A stretch of DNA of 42,244 nt from Gemmatimonadota bacterium (GCA_028873825.1 JAPPNM010000177.1:68212-110455); one strand, 5' to 3'. Positions 18,584 to 28,040 are shown, numbered from the stretch's first letter. Program-made: numbers and translations. The notes: generated from the letters alone by a model not told the origin.

Positions 18584-19264
18584 GTGAGCCGCGGCCGGTT
18601 CGTCGTCGTCGAAGGCGGCGAGGGAGTCGGGAAGAGCACCCAGGTGCGGCGGTTGAGAACCTTCCTGGAGGCCGGGGGTCTGCCCGTCGTCGTCACCCGC
18701 GAGCCGGGGGGCACGGCGGTCGGGGAGGGCATCCGGGAGGTGCTTCTGCACGGGCGCGCCGGCCCGGTGGCTCCGGAGGCCGAGCTGCTGATGATCCTGG
18801 CGGCGCGGGCGGCCCTGGTCCGCGAGGTGGTCGAGCCCGCGCTGGCGGCCGGGAAGTGGGTGCTCTCGGACCGGTTCGACCTGAGCTCCCTCGCCTACCA
18901 GGGGTACGGCAGGGGCATCCCCGCGGACCTCGTCGCGCGGCTCAACGAGTTCGCGACCGGGGGTCTGGCTCCGGATCTCTGCATCGTTCTGGACCTCCCG
19001 GTCGAAGAGGGCATGGCCAGGCAGGCGCTCGCGGGCAAGTCGCGCGACCGCTTCGAGTCGCAGGGGCGCGCCTTTCTCGGCAGGGTGCGCCGCGGGTATG
19101 TTGAGTTGGCCCGGTCCCGCGCGGACACTGTGCTGCTCTCCGCCCGAGGAAGTCCGGGCGACGTGGAGGCGCGAATCCGCCGCGAGGTCGCGCTGGCCTT
19201 CCCCGAGGCCCCCGGCGCGGCCGGGCCCGCGAGCCGGCGGGAGGATCCGCCGCGGCCCTCCTGA
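18584..19264 (+). CDS. tmk: Thymidylate kinase
   Basis: Phosphorylates dTMP to dTDP with ATP. It has 226 residues. The P-loop is GGEGVGKST (11-19). TREPGGT carries the substrate-binding Arg/Glu, and Asp96-Arg97 lie in SDRFDLSSLAYQG. Around the LID, KSRDRFESQGRAF is recognisable. The C-terminal 20 residues are a Pro/Arg/Ala-rich tail beyond the kinase fold. The start is GTG at 18584, 19 bases after ino1. Confidence 0.95.
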   Translation: MSRGRFVVVEGGEGVGKSTQVRRLRTFLEAGGLPVVVTREPGGTAVGEGIREVLLHGRAGPVAPEAELLMILAARAALVREVVEPALAAGKWVLSDRFDLSSLAYQGYGRGIPADLVARLNEFATGGLAPDLCIVLDLPVEEGMARQALAGKSRDRFESQGRAFLGRVRRGYVELARSRADTVLLSARGSPGDVEARIRREVALAFPEAPGAAGPASRREDPPRPS

Positions 19265-19325
19265 ACCGGCGGAACGCGCGGGGTCGGCGGCCGGAAGCGA
19301 CGGCGAGCATTGTCAAGGAGACCGG

Positions 19326-20987
19326 ATGAGCAAGGGTAAGGCGCTGGCGGTGCCCGGAGCGGTGGCCGTCCTGGCGGTCGCCAGCGGCGGCTGGTTCCTC
19401 CAGGCCGACATGGGCCTGGGCGCGAACCTCTACGTCAGGACCCGGGTTCTCGAAGAGGTTGTGACGCGCATCGAGCGCCACTTCGTGGACGAGGTGGATG
19501 TCGAGGGGCTCTACGACGCGGCGCTCGAGGGGGTCGTCGGAAGGCTGGGCGACCCCAACTCCACTCTGCTGCAGGCTCCCGACTGGGAGGACATGCGGAT
19601 CCGCACCCACGGCGAGTACGGCGGCGTGGGGCTCGAAGTCGCGGACCGCGACAGCTTCGTCACCGTCGTCGCGCCGATCCCGGGGACGCCCGGGTCGAGG
19701 GCGGGACTGAGGCCCGGCGACCGGATCGTCGAGGTGGAGGGGCGGTCCGTAGTGGGCCGGGGGACCGACGAGGTCGCCCACATCCTGAGGGGCAAGCCCG
19801 GCACCGGCGTGCGGATGGGGGTGCGGCGCCACGGCGTGGAGCGGATCATTCCCTTCGAAATCACCCGCGAGGTGATCCAGTTGAAGGCGGTGCCATTCGC
19901 GGCGCTTCTGGAGGGCGGAGTGGGGTACGTGCCCGTCGAGATCTTCAACGAGATGACGACCGAGGAGGTCCGGGCCGGCCTCGACTCGCTCGGCGCCGAG
20001 GGGATGACGTCGCTCGTCCTGGACCTGCGCCGCAACCGGGGCGGGCTGCTTCTGGAGGGCGTGGGTCTGGCCGACCTGTTCCTCGATGCCGGATCGGACA
20101 TCGTCGAGGTCCGGGGACGCGCGTCACCGCCGGAGAACTTCCGCGCGGGAGGCGCGCAGGCCCGCCCGGACCTGCCGATGGTCGTCCTGGTAGACAACGG
20201 CAGCGCTTCGGCGGCCGAGATCGTCGCGGGGGCGCTGCAGGACCACGACCGGGCCCTGCTGATCGGTGCGGCCACCTTCGGCAAGGGATCGGTCCAGTCG
20301 CTGTTTCCGGTGTCGGACGGGCGCGTCCTGAAGCTCACCACCGCCCGCTGGTACACTCCTTCGGGCCGTTCCATCCAGAAGGACCCGCACGAACAGCTCG
20401 TCGACATCGAGAACGGGGCCGTCTCTCTCCGGGGCGAGGTGGTTCGCCCCCCCGATCTCTCGGACCGGCCCGGCTACGTGTCGGCGGGAGGACGGGCAGT
20501 CCTGGGCGGGGGGGGAATCGTCCCGGACCTGTGGGTGCTCCCGGACACGGTGACCGGCGCCGAGGCCGAAGCGGTGCGCAAGCTGTTCGCCGTGGGCGGC
20601 GACTACGTGCGCGGGCTTCAGAGCTGGGCGGTGCGCTACCTGCAGGCGCACCCGGACCTCGAACCCGGATTCGCCGTCACCGACGCCGATCTGGCCGATT
20701 TCCACCGAACGCTGGCCGAGCGCGGGGTGAAGATCTCCCTCGCCTCGCTGCGCCGGGCAAGCCGTACCGTGCGGTATCATCTGGGGAGCGAAATAGCGCT
20801 GCAGGCGTGGGAGGACCGCGGCCGCTTCCTGCGCAACGCCGGGCACGACGCCCAGCTGCGCCGGGCGGTGGAGCTGCTGCTCGCGGCCGGCAGCCAGCAG
20901 GATCTCTTCGGGCTGGCCGGCACGCCTCCGGGAGGAGCGCGGGCGGCGGAAGACGCGGAGGCGGGGGGGAATGACCCCGCGCGCTGA
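19326..20987 (+). CDS. S41-family carboxyl-terminal processing protease (CtpA-like)
   Basis: Periplasmic serine protease that cleaves unstructured C-termini. It has 553 residues. A single N-terminal hydrophobic segment (VPGAVAVLAVASGGWFL) is a signal or anchor. A PDZ domain follows (about 88-175; GEYGGVGLEV, GLRPGDRIVEVEG). The S41 catalytic domain has DNGSASAAEI with the nucleophile Ser295, and Lys320 in FGKGSVQ. A long extra C-terminal helical region (about 395-553) follows, as in some tail-specific proteases. ATG 19326 has AAGGAG at 19315-19320. The substrate is unknown. Confidence 0.9.
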   Translation: MSKGKALAVPGAVAVLAVASGGWFLQADMGLGANLYVRTRVLEEVVTRIERHFVDEVDVEGLYDAALEGVVGRLGDPNSTLLQAPDWEDMRIRTHGEYGGVGLEVADRDSFVTVVAPIPGTPGSRAGLRPGDRIVEVEGRSVVGRGTDEVAHILRGKPGTGVRMGVRRHGVERIIPFEITREVIQLKAVPFAALLEGGVGYVPVEIFNEMTTEEVRAGLDSLGAEGMTSLVLDLRRNRGGLLLEGVGLADLFLDAGSDIVEVRGRASPPENFRAGGAQARPDLPMVVLVDNGSASAAEIVAGALQDHDRALLIGAATFGKGSVQSLFPVSDGRVLKLTTARWYTPSGRSIQKDPHEQLVDIENGAVSLRGEVVRPPDLSDRPGYVSAGGRAVLGGGGIVPDLWVLPDTVTGAEAEAVRKLFAVGGDYVRGLQSWAVRYLQAHPDLEPGFAVTDADLADFHRTLAERGVKISLASLRRASRTVRYHLGSEIALQAWEDRGRFLRNAGHDAQLRRAVELLLAAGSQQDLFGLAGTPPGGARAAEDAEAGGNDPAR

Positions 20988-21149
20988 ACGCCCCCCGCCG
21001 GCGATGGTCCCGTTCGGCCATGGAAGCGCCCGTTCGGCCTCGCCATCATTGCCGGTGCGCGCCTTGGGCCGCACGTAAGTCGTTTGGAAGCTGCGGGATC
21101 CCCGCCGGGGCGGACGACGGCCGAAGCCGCCGGCCGGTCGAGGCCGGAG

Positions 21150-22148
21150 GTGGGGAACCCGCCCCTGGAGGTGCGGGTCTTCCGGGGGAGGCTCGTCGAA
21201 TCGACGCATCGGGCGCACGCGGTGGTCGCCGGCCCGACGGCGCGCGTGTTGGCATCCTGGGGCGATCCGCGGCTGGTCACCGTGATCCGGTCCGCGGCCA
21301 AGCCCTTTCAGTCGCTGCCCCTGGTCGCCGACGGGGCGGCGGAACACTTCGGTCTGTCCGAGGAGGAAATCGCGCTTTGCAGCGGCTCCCACAACTCCGA
21401 AGAGGCGCACGTGAGGGCGGCCCGCTCCATCCTGGCGAAGGCGGACGTGGACGAAGGAGCGCTCGCCTGCGGAGCGCATGCGCCGATCCGGGCCGAGGGG
21501 CGTCCCGCCCCGGTCGCCGCCGGAACGCCGCCGACTCCGGTGATGAGCAACTGCTCGGGCAAGCACGCGGGGATGCTGGCGCTGGCCGCCTTTCGCGGGT
21601 GGCCGCTGCGGGGCTACGAGAAGAGGGAGCATCCCTTGCAGCGGCGCATAGGGCGGGAGGTGGCGCGCTGGATGGGCACGGGTTACGGCGAGATGGCGTG
21701 GGAGACGGACGGTTGCGGCGTGCCCACCTGCGGCGTGCCGCTCGCGAGTCTGGCGGGGGCCGCCGCGCGACTGGCCGCCGCCGCCGCAACGGAGGGACCG
21801 CCCCGGCGGATCGTGCGGGCCATGACCCGCCACCCCTTCATGGTTGCCGGGACCGGTCGGCTGTGTACGCGGCTCATGGAGGAGGAGGGCGGCCGCGTGT
21901 TCGCCAAGGCGGGCGCCGAGGCCGTCTACGTGGCCGGGGACGTGGAGCGCGGGATCGGGGTGGCGCTCAAGGTGGAGGACGGAGCCCGGCGCGCTGCCGG
22001 GCCCGCGCTGTTGGGCGTCCTGGAACGCGCGGGTCTCCTCTCGGCCCCGGCAAGGCTGGCGCTGCGGGATTTCGCGGAGCCTGCGCGCCGCAACACGCTG
22101 GGCGACGAGGTGGGCCGCGTGAGCGTCGGGGAGCCTCCGTGTTCGTAG
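21150..22148 (+). CDS. Asparaginase, type II Pfam family (ReAV/AnsA-like)
   Basis: Belongs to the asparaginase family typified by the Rhizobium etli inducible enzyme, distinct from E. coli AnsA/AnsB. Diagnostic stretches are VESTHRAHAVV near the N-terminus, IRSAAKPFQSLPL, CSGSHNSEEAH, and SNCSGKHAGML with its Ser-x-x-x-Lys and cysteine, then WETDGCGVPTCGVPL and FMVAGTGR. I prefer the GTG at 21150 because family similarity begins about 10 residues later; a TTG at 21084 would add 22 Gly/Arg/Ala residues, and neither has a clear ribosome site. The stop overlaps obgE by 10 bases. The reaction (Asn to Asp plus ammonia) is inferred from the family. Confidence 0.88.
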   Translation: MGNPPLEVRVFRGRLVESTHRAHAVVAGPTARVLASWGDPRLVTVIRSAAKPFQSLPLVADGAAEHFGLSEEEIALCSGSHNSEEAHVRAARSILAKADVDEGALACGAHAPIRAEGRPAPVAAGTPPTPVMSNCSGKHAGMLALAAFRGWPLRGYEKREHPLQRRIGREVARWMGTGYGEMAWETDGCGVPTCGVPLASLAGAAARLAAAAATEGPPRRIVRAMTRHPFMVAGTGRLCTRLMEEEGGRVFAKAGAEAVYVAGDVERGIGVALKVEDGARRAAGPALLGVLERAGLLSAPARLALRDFAEPARRNTLGDEVGRVSVGEPPCS

Positions 22149-23152
22149 ACTCGGTGACAGTCGAAGTCGAGGGTGGCGGGGGCGGCTCCGGGGCGGAGGC
22201 GTTCCGGCGCGAGAAGGGGGTTCCGCGCGGGGGGCCTGCGGGCGGCGACGGCGGGAAGGGCGGGGACGTGGTCCTGGTGGCCGACCCGGGACTTACCACC
22301 CTGAGCGACTACCGGTACGGGCGCCACCACCGGGGGGAGCGGGGCCGGCACGGCGAGGGATTCGGGCGCACCGGCAGGAGCGGCCGCGACATCAGGCTGC
22401 GGGTGCCGCCGGGCACGATCGCGGTGGACGACGAGAGCGGGGAGGTGCTGGGCGAGCTGCTCGCGGCCGACGACCGGCTGGTCGTCGCGGCGGGGGGACG
22501 GGGCGGCCGGGGGAACGCCAGCTTCGCCTCGCCCACGCACCGGGCGCCGCGTCGCTGGGAGCCCGGCGCGGAGGGCGAGCGCCGGGTGCTGCGCCTCGAG
22601 CTCAAGCTGCTTGCCGACGTGGGTCTGGTGGGCGAACCCAACGCGGGGAAGTCGACCCTGCTCTCCCGGGTCAGCCGGGCGAGGCCGAAGATCGCGGACT
22701 ATCCGTTCACCACGCTCACGCCCAACCTGGGCGTGGTCGAGCTGCCCGACTTCCGTTCGTTCGTGATGGCCGACATCCCCGGCATCATCGAGGGGGCCCA
22801 CGACGGCAGGGGCCTCGGCCACCGCTTCCTCCGGCACGTCGAGCGGACGCGGGCGCTGGCCATCCTGCTCCCGGCGGACGCCGAAGACCCCGCGGCGGTG
22901 CTGGCCGGGTTGCGCGACGAGCTGGCGAGCTATTCGGCCGGACTCGCGGAGCTGCCCTACGCGGTGGTGTTCTCGAAGATGGACCTGCTCCCGGCCGGCG
23001 CCGGCGGGCCGGCGGTGGAGGCGCCCGGAGCGTGGGGCACCTACCACGTCAGCGCGGTGACCGGCGAGGGGCTGAAGGCCCTGCTGGAAGGCTGCTGGAG
23101 CCAGTTGCGGGCGGCGCGGCGCGCGGCCGGGGATGCGGGAGACCGGTGGTAG
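22139..23152 (+). CDS. obgE: Obg-family GTPase (ObgE/CgtA)
   Basis: Ribosome-associated GTPase used in 50S maturation and stress response. It has 337 residues. The glycine-rich Obg fold fills residues 1-155 (GGGGGSGAEAFRREKGVPRGGPAGG). The G domain has G1 GEPNAGKST (165-173), YPFTTLTPNLGVV for G2, ADIPGIIEGA for G3 and FSKMD for G4. There is no C-terminal OCT domain. The GTG start at 22139 lies inside the asparaginase gene and has GGGAG upstream. The stop overlaps dprA. Confidence 0.95.
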   Translation: MFVDSVTVEVEGGGGGSGAEAFRREKGVPRGGPAGGDGGKGGDVVLVADPGLTTLSDYRYGRHHRGERGRHGEGFGRTGRSGRDIRLRVPPGTIAVDDESGEVLGELLAADDRLVVAAGGRGGRGNASFASPTHRAPRRWEPGAEGERRVLRLELKLLADVGLVGEPNAGKSTLLSRVSRARPKIADYPFTTLTPNLGVVELPDFRSFVMADIPGIIEGAHDGRGLGHRFLRHVERTRALAILLPADAEDPAAVLAGLRDELASYSAGLAELPYAVVFSKMDLLPAGAGGPAVEAPGAWGTYHVSAVTGEGLKALLEGCWSQLRAARRAAGDAGDRW

Positions 23153-24276
23153 CGGCGCGCCCCGTTTCCGGCCGGCCCGGCGGCGGCTCGCGCTCCGGCC
23201 ACCCGCAAACCGGTGAGGCCGCCGCCGCGCTCACCCTGCGCGGCCTCCCCGGCGTGGGCGCGGCGCGCTTCCGGGCGCTCGTCGACCGGTTCGGGAGCTC
23301 CCGCGCGGCCTTGGCGTGCGGCACCGCGGAGTTCGCGCGGGAGGCGGGGCGGAACGCGGCCGAGGAGCGCCGCCGCGGCGAGCCCGCGCGCAGGGCCCGG
23401 CGCACGCTGGAACGGTGCGCCGCCGCCGGCGTCGCAACCCTCGTGTACGGGAGTCCCGGCTACCCGCGCGCGCTGAGGGACCTGAGCGCGCCGCCCTCGG
23501 TGCTCTTCGCGCTCGGCAGGACCGAGCTCCTGCAGGATCCCGGCGTGGCGATCGTGGGGTCGCGGCGGGCCACCGCGTACGGGCGTCGCGTCGCGCGGCG
23601 GCTGGGGGCCCGGCTCGCCGGAGAGGGGCGGTGCGTCGTGTCGGGGATGGCGATGGGGATCGACGCGGCGGCCCATCGCGGCGCGCTTCCCGGGCCCACC
23701 GCCGCGGTGCTGGGGTCGGGGGTGGACGTGGTGTCGCCGCCGCGCAACGAGCGCCTGTACCGCGCCATCGTCGAGAAGGGCGTCGCGGTCTCCGAATACG
23801 CGCCGGGCGTGCGGGCCGAGCCGCACCACTTCCCCACGCGCAACCGCATCATCGCCGCCCTCGCCGCCGACGTCGTGATCGTAGAGGCGTCGCGGCGCAG
23901 CGGCGCCCTGATCACCGCCGGGATCGCCCTCGACCTGGGGCGCGAGGTGCACGCCGTGCCGGGGCCGATCGACCGGCCCACCAGCGAGGGCACGAACCGC
24001 CTGATCGCCGACGGCGCGGGCGTGATCGTCGACGCCGGGCTCGACGACGCCTTCGCGCACTCCGCGCCCCCGCCCGAGGAACCCGGCCTGCGCGAACTGC
24101 TCGAGGTCGTCCCGGCGGCGCCGGTCACGGCGGAGGAGGTCGCGCTTGCCGCCGGCCGCCCCGTCGAGGAAGTGGCCACCTCGCTGACGGTCCTCGAGAT
24201 CCGCGGATACCTGACCCCGACGCGCGACGGACGGCTGATGAGGACTCCGGGCCGCGCCGGCCTCGCGGTTCGGTGA
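23146..24276 (+). CDS. dprA: DNA-processing protein DprA
   Basis: Loads RecA onto incoming single-stranded DNA during transformation. It has 376 residues. An N-terminal SAM/HhH-like helical region (LRGLPGVGAARFRALVDRFGS) is followed by the DprA Rossmann domain (VAIVGSRRATAYGRRVARRL, SGMAMGIDAAAHRGAL, FPTRNRIIAALA, SGALITAGIAL, VPGPIDRPTSEGTNRLI). The C-terminus is a winged-helix DML1-like domain (about 310-370). The GTG start at 23146 overlaps the obgE stop by 7 bases. Competence uptake genes are not in this window. Confidence 0.94.
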   Translation: MVAARPVSGRPGGGSRSGHPQTGEAAAALTLRGLPGVGAARFRALVDRFGSSRAALACGTAEFAREAGRNAAEERRRGEPARRARRTLERCAAAGVATLVYGSPGYPRALRDLSAPPSVLFALGRTELLQDPGVAIVGSRRATAYGRRVARRLGARLAGEGRCVVSGMAMGIDAAAHRGALPGPTAAVLGSGVDVVSPPRNERLYRAIVEKGVAVSEYAPGVRAEPHHFPTRNRIIAALAADVVIVEASRRSGALITAGIALDLGREVHAVPGPIDRPTSEGTNRLIADGAGVIVDAGLDDAFAHSAPPPEEPGLRELLEVVPAAPVTAEEVALAAGRPVEEVATSLTVLEIRGYLTPTRDGRLMRTPGRAGLAVR

Positions 24277-24364
24277 TTCGCGCCTTGCCGGCCCGGCGCC
24301 TCGCCGCTCTCGGTGCTCGCGGGGCCGTGTCCACGGACTGCTAGCGGAGGAACGCGAGCGGATC

Positions 24365-25498
24365 ATGTCCCCCGAGCTTCCCGGAATCGCGAACCTGTAC
24401 GTGCATGCGCCGTTCTGCGCGCGCCGCTGCGGCTACTGCGACTTCGCGGTGGAGGTGGACGGGGATCCGGACGGTTCGCGCTGGCTGGACGCGATCGGCA
24501 GGGAGCTCGACGCGGTGCGGGCGTCCGGGGAGGCTCCCTTGGCCCCGGTGCTCGAGACGCTCTACGTCGGCGGCGGCACGCCTTCGCTGCTCCGGCCGCG
24601 CTTCATCGCCGGCCTGGCCGGAGCGGTCGGTCGCGAGCGGCTGGCGAACCCCGCGCTGGAGTGGACCGTCGAGGCCAACCCGGAGTCCTTCGGCCGGCCT
24701 GCGGCGGCCGCGTGGGCGGGCGCCGGAGTGAACCGCATCTCCTTCGGGGTGCAGAGCTTCGACCGGGGCGCGCTAAAGTGGATGGGGCGGCTGCATTCGC
24801 CCGCCGACGCGAGAACCGCCGTGGAGGACGCCCGCGCGGCGGGGATTGCCAACCTGTCCGTCGATCTCGTCTTCGGGCTTCCGGACAACGTCCCGCGTTC
24901 CTGGGAGGACGACATCGCGCGCGCCCTGCTGCTGGCCGTTCCCCACATTTCGCTCTACGGCCTCACGGTGGAGAAGGGAACCCCCCTCCACCGCGCTGCC
25001 GCCGAGGGCCGCGCGCCCATGCCCGCCGGGGACCGGTACCGGGACGAGTACCTCTTCGCTGCGGAGACCCTCGCGAAGGCCGGCTACGAGCACTACGAGG
25101 TCTCCAACTTCGCGCTTCCCGGCTTCGGCTCGAGGCACAGCGCCGCCTGCTGGCGCGGAGCGCCCTACCTCGGACTGGGAAACGGCGCCCACAGCTACTA
25201 CGAGGGCCGCCGCTGGTGGAACGGGCGCGACTGGGCCGCCTACGCGGAGGAGGTGGAGCGGTCGGGCCGCGCCGTCGCGGGCGAGGAGTTTCTCAGCGCC
25301 GGGCAGGCGCGGCTGGAGGCCCTGTGGCTGGGGCTGCGCACGGCCGAAGGACTGGAACTGGCGAAACTCCCGGCGCCGGCCCGGTCGGCGCCGCGCCGCT
25401 GGGAGGCCGCCGGCTGGGCCTCGCGCTCCGCGGGACGGACGCGCCTGACTCCCGAGGGCTGGCTGATTCTGGACGACCTCGCGCTGGAACTGGCTTGA
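24365..25498 (+). CDS. hemW: Radical SAM heme chaperone HemW
   Basis: Heme-trafficking radical-SAM protein related to coproporphyrinogen dehydrogenase HemN. It has 377 residues. The cluster motif is Cys18-x3-Cys22-x2-Cys25 followed by DF (CARRCGYCDF), a pattern of HemW. YVGGGTPS, NPESF, ISFGVQSF and DLVFGLPDN follow. The HemW C-terminal HNxxYW motif is altered here to HSAACW before RGAPYLGLGNGAHS. It was long misannotated as an oxygen-independent coproporphyrinogen oxidase. GGAGG lies 14-18 bases before the ATG. A 132-base gap with no evident signal separates it from hrcA. Confidence 0.9.
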   Translation: MSPELPGIANLYVHAPFCARRCGYCDFAVEVDGDPDGSRWLDAIGRELDAVRASGEAPLAPVLETLYVGGGTPSLLRPRFIAGLAGAVGRERLANPALEWTVEANPESFGRPAAAAWAGAGVNRISFGVQSFDRGALKWMGRLHSPADARTAVEDARAAGIANLSVDLVFGLPDNVPRSWEDDIARALLLAVPHISLYGLTVEKGTPLHRAAAEGRAPMPAGDRYRDEYLFAAETLAKAGYEHYEVSNFALPGFGSRHSAACWRGAPYLGLGNGAHSYYEGRRWWNGRDWAAYAEEVERSGRAVAGEEFLSAGQARLEALWLGLRTAEGLELAKLPAPARSAPRRWEAAGWASRSAGRTRLTPEGWLILDDLALELA

Positions 25499-25630
25499 CG
25501 TTCCCGCCCGAATGAGGATTTTCAAGTTGCTGGGGAAGACGGGCGGTCCGCGAACGAATCCGCTCGGCCGACTGCGGAGGGGATTCCCGCAGCGGGCATC
25601 CGGAAGGCATCACCACGACATGATCCAGGC

Positions 25631-26689
25631 ATGGCTCTGAAGCGGCGCACCGGCGACGTCCCGCTTTCGCGGCGGGAACGCAGCGTGTTGGAGGCCGTGG
25701 TGCGCACGTATGTGGAGACGGCCGAGCCCGCCGGCAGCCGCACGCTCTCCAGGCGCTACGACTTCGGGGTGTCCGCCGCCACGATCCGCAACACCATGGC
25801 CGATCTGGAGGACGACGGCTACCTGACCCATCCCCACACGTCGGCCGGCCGCGTCCCGACGGACATGGCCTACCGGTTCTTCGTGGACAGGGTGGTGAAG
25901 CCCGAGTCGTTGACCCCGGCGGAGGCGAAGCTGATCGAACGGGAGGTCTCGGAGGGCGATTCGACGCTCGAGCGGATCCTGCGCAGCGCCACCCGCGCCC
26001 TGGGCATTCTGGTCAACGAGCTCGGCGTGGGTTCGGTCCCCCAGCTCGACAACGCCCAACTGGAGAAGATCGACCTGATTCGCGTGTCCTCCAGCAAGGT
26101 GCTGATGGTCGTCACCGTGCGGAGCGGCATGGTGCGCACCGTCTACGTCGACCTCCCGGGAGACGTTCCCCGCGACGTCCTCACGGGGCTGCAGAGAGTG
26201 CTGAACGAACGCCTCGCCGGACTGACCTTCGTGGAGATCCGCCGGTCGTTCGGCGAGCGGCTGCGCGATGCCGTGGAGGACCCGGCGGCCAGGGACATCC
26301 TCAACATCTTCGTCGAGTCCAGCGACGAGTTCTTCGGAACCGGCCCGGGGGCGCAGGACCAGGTCGTGCTCGGGCAGACCTCGGCGATCGCGGCGCAGCC
26401 GGAATTCGCGACCAGCGCGCGGCTGAAGGACCTCATCACCCTGACGGAGCAGAAGGAGCTGTTGGCCAAGGTTCTCGGGAAGCGCGTCTCGGGCGGAGGT
26501 CCGTACGTGACCATAGGCGGCGAACACGCTCCGGAGCTGGCGGGGTTCACCCTGGTCACCTCGGGGTACCGGCTCGGCGGCCTCCGGGGCGTCGTGGGCG
26601 TCATCGGACCGACGCGGATGCCGTACGAGAAGGTGATCGCGATAGTGGACTACACCTCGTCCCTCGTAACGCGCATGCTGGAGCCCTGA
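25631..26689 (+). CDS. hrcA: Heat-inducible transcription repressor HrcA
   Basis: Represses chaperone operons by binding CIRCE elements. It has 352 residues. The N-terminal winged-helix domain (SRRERSVLEAVVRTYVETAEPAGSRTL, VSAATIRNTMADLEDDGYLTHPHTSAGRVPTD) is followed by the GAF-like domain (LRGVVGVIGPTRMPYEKVIAIVDYTS near the C-terminus). It precedes dnaJ by 33 bases. I looked for the CIRCE inverted repeat (TTAGCACTC-N9-GAGTGCTAA) in the 130 bases upstream and did not find it. grpE and dnaK are not between hrcA and dnaJ. Confidence 0.95.
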   Translation: MALKRRTGDVPLSRRERSVLEAVVRTYVETAEPAGSRTLSRRYDFGVSAATIRNTMADLEDDGYLTHPHTSAGRVPTDMAYRFFVDRVVKPESLTPAEAKLIEREVSEGDSTLERILRSATRALGILVNELGVGSVPQLDNAQLEKIDLIRVSSSKVLMVVTVRSGMVRTVYVDLPGDVPRDVLTGLQRVLNERLAGLTFVEIRRSFGERLRDAVEDPAARDILNIFVESSDEFFGTGPGAQDQVVLGQTSAIAAQPEFATSARLKDLITLTEQKELLAKVLGKRVSGGGPYVTIGGEHAPELAGFTLVTSGYRLGGLRGVVGVIGPTRMPYEKVIAIVDYTSSLVTRMLEP

Positions 26690-26722
26690 CGGGGCCCCGG
26701 CGCCTCATCTTCGGATTGGCGG

Positions 26723-27865
26723 ATGGCCGACTACTACGAGCTGCTCCGGGTCCCGCGCGACGCGGGCGGGGAAGAGATAAAGAAGGCGTACCGCAAGGTC
26801 GCCCTGGAGTACCATCCGGACCGCAACGCCGGCTCCGCGGAGGCCGAGGAGCGCTTCAAGGAGGTGACGGAAGCGTACGAGGTGCTCAGGGACCCGCAGA
26901 AGCGCGCCCGCTACGACCGGTACGGCAAGGAGGGGCTGCGGGGGCGGGGCGGCTTCGGAGGCGGCTTCGAGTTTTCCGACGCCCTGGAGGTGTTCATGCG
27001 GGACTTCGGCGGCTTCGGAGGGCTGGAAAGCCTCTTCGGCGGGCGCCGCGCCGGCGCTCGGCCCCGGCGCGGCAAGTCGCTGCGGCTCCGGCTTCCCCTG
27101 ACGCTCAGGGAAGTTCGCACCGGCGTGTCGAAGAAGGTGCGCGTGGCCGTGCTCGAAAGCTGCGACTCGTGCGGCGGAACGGGCGCGAAGGGGGGCGCGA
27201 GGGCGCTGCCTTGCGCGGCGTGCGGGGGTTCGGGCGAAGAGCGCCGGGTCGAGCGATCCGTATTCGGCCAGTTCGTGAGCGTTGCCCCGTGCCGCAGCTG
27301 CCGCGGCGAGGGAACGGCAACCGCCGACCGCTGCCCGAAGTGTCACGGCGAAGGCCGGATCCGCGCCGACAGGCGGATACTGGTGAACGTGCCGGCCGGC
27401 GTGTCGTCCGACAACTACCTGACGCTGCGCGGGGAGGGAAACGTGGGACCCCGCGGCGGGCCCCGCGGCGACATCGTCGTGCTCTTGGAGGTGGCCGGGG
27501 ACGAGCGCTTCACGCGCGACGGGGACGACCTGGTGCTGGAGGTGCCTCTCACCTTCGGCCAGGCCGCTCTGGGGACCCGGCTGGAGGTGCCGACCGTCGA
27601 GGGTGGGACCGCCCGCGTGGATGTTCCGGCCGGGGTTCAGAGCGGCGAGGTGATACGGGTGAAGGGAGAGGGCCTTCCCGAATTGAACGGGCACCGCCGC
27701 GGCGACCTCCTGGTCCGGCTCGCCGTATGGGTCCCCGACCGCCTGACCTCGGACCAGGAGGCGGTCATTCGCAAGCTGCGCGAGGTGGAGGACTCGGCGC
27801 CCGAGAGGATCGACGACGGGGAGCGGCGCGGCTTCTGGTCCAGGGTGAAGGAGGTGCTGGGGTAG
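26723..27865 (+). CDS. dnaJ: Chaperone protein DnaJ
   Basis: Hsp40 co-chaperone that delivers substrates to DnaK and stimulates its ATPase. It has 380 residues. The J domain carries His31-Pro32-Asp33. A Gly/Phe-rich region (about 72-112) follows, then all four zinc-binding repeats, [24 protein letters not shown] and CPKCHGEG. The C-terminal beta-sandwich domains end with [18 protein letters not shown]. It is the last gene of the hrcA-dnaJ pair and is followed by a repeat-bearing intergenic stretch. Confidence 0.96.
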   Translation: MADYYELLRVPRDAGGEEIKKAYRKVALEYHPDRNAGSAEAEERFKEVTEAYEVLRDPQKRARYDRYGKEGLRGRGGFGGGFEFSDALEVFMRDFGGFGGLESLFGGRRAGARPRRGKSLRLRLPLTLREVRTGVSKKVRVAVLESCDSCGGTGAKGGARALPCAACGGSGEERRVERSVFGQFVSVAPCRSCRGEGTATADRCPKCHGEGRIRADRRILVNVPAGVSSDNYLTLRGEGNVGPRGGPRGDIVVLLEVAGDERFTRDGDDLVLEVPLTFGQAALGTRLEVPTVEGGTARVDVPAGVQSGEVIRVKGEGLPELNGHRRGDLLVRLAVWVPDRLTSDQEAVIRKLREVEDSAPERIDDGERRGFWSRVKEVLG

Positions 27866-27873
27866 GGGGGGGA

Positions 27874-27962
27874 CAGGACACCGCACGCGCGCCGAGAGCG
27901 GCACTCCCACGGGAGGCGGACCGCAGCCGGCGCCCAGGACCCGGCACGCGCGCCGAGAGCGG
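27874..27962 (+). repeat. 28-bp direct repeat, two copies, 61 bases apart
   Basis: Copy 1 (27874-27901) and copy 2 (27935-27962) match at 26 of 28 positions and share CACGCGCGCCGAGAGCGG. They lie in the non-coding gap after dnaJ. Confidence 0.75.
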
Positions 27963-28011
27963 GGCGCGCGGGGCCGGCGAGGCGTTTCGCTGCCGGTCGG
28001 CGGGGAAACGG

Positions 28012-28040
28012 TTGCCGGTTGCCGCGCACTCCACTAATTC
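28012..28040 (+). promoter_or_regulatory. Promoter for the 28048 gene, probably giving a leaderless mRNA
   Basis: TTGCCG (28012-28017) and TAATTC (28035-28040) are 17 bases apart. A transcript would begin about 28047-28048, at the ATG itself, and no Shine-Dalgarno sequence precedes that ATG. Confidence 0.45.

Noticed and set aside
25499..25630. CIRCE element upstream of hrcA
   Set aside because: No TTAGCACTC/GAGTGCTAA-like inverted repeat is present in this gap.
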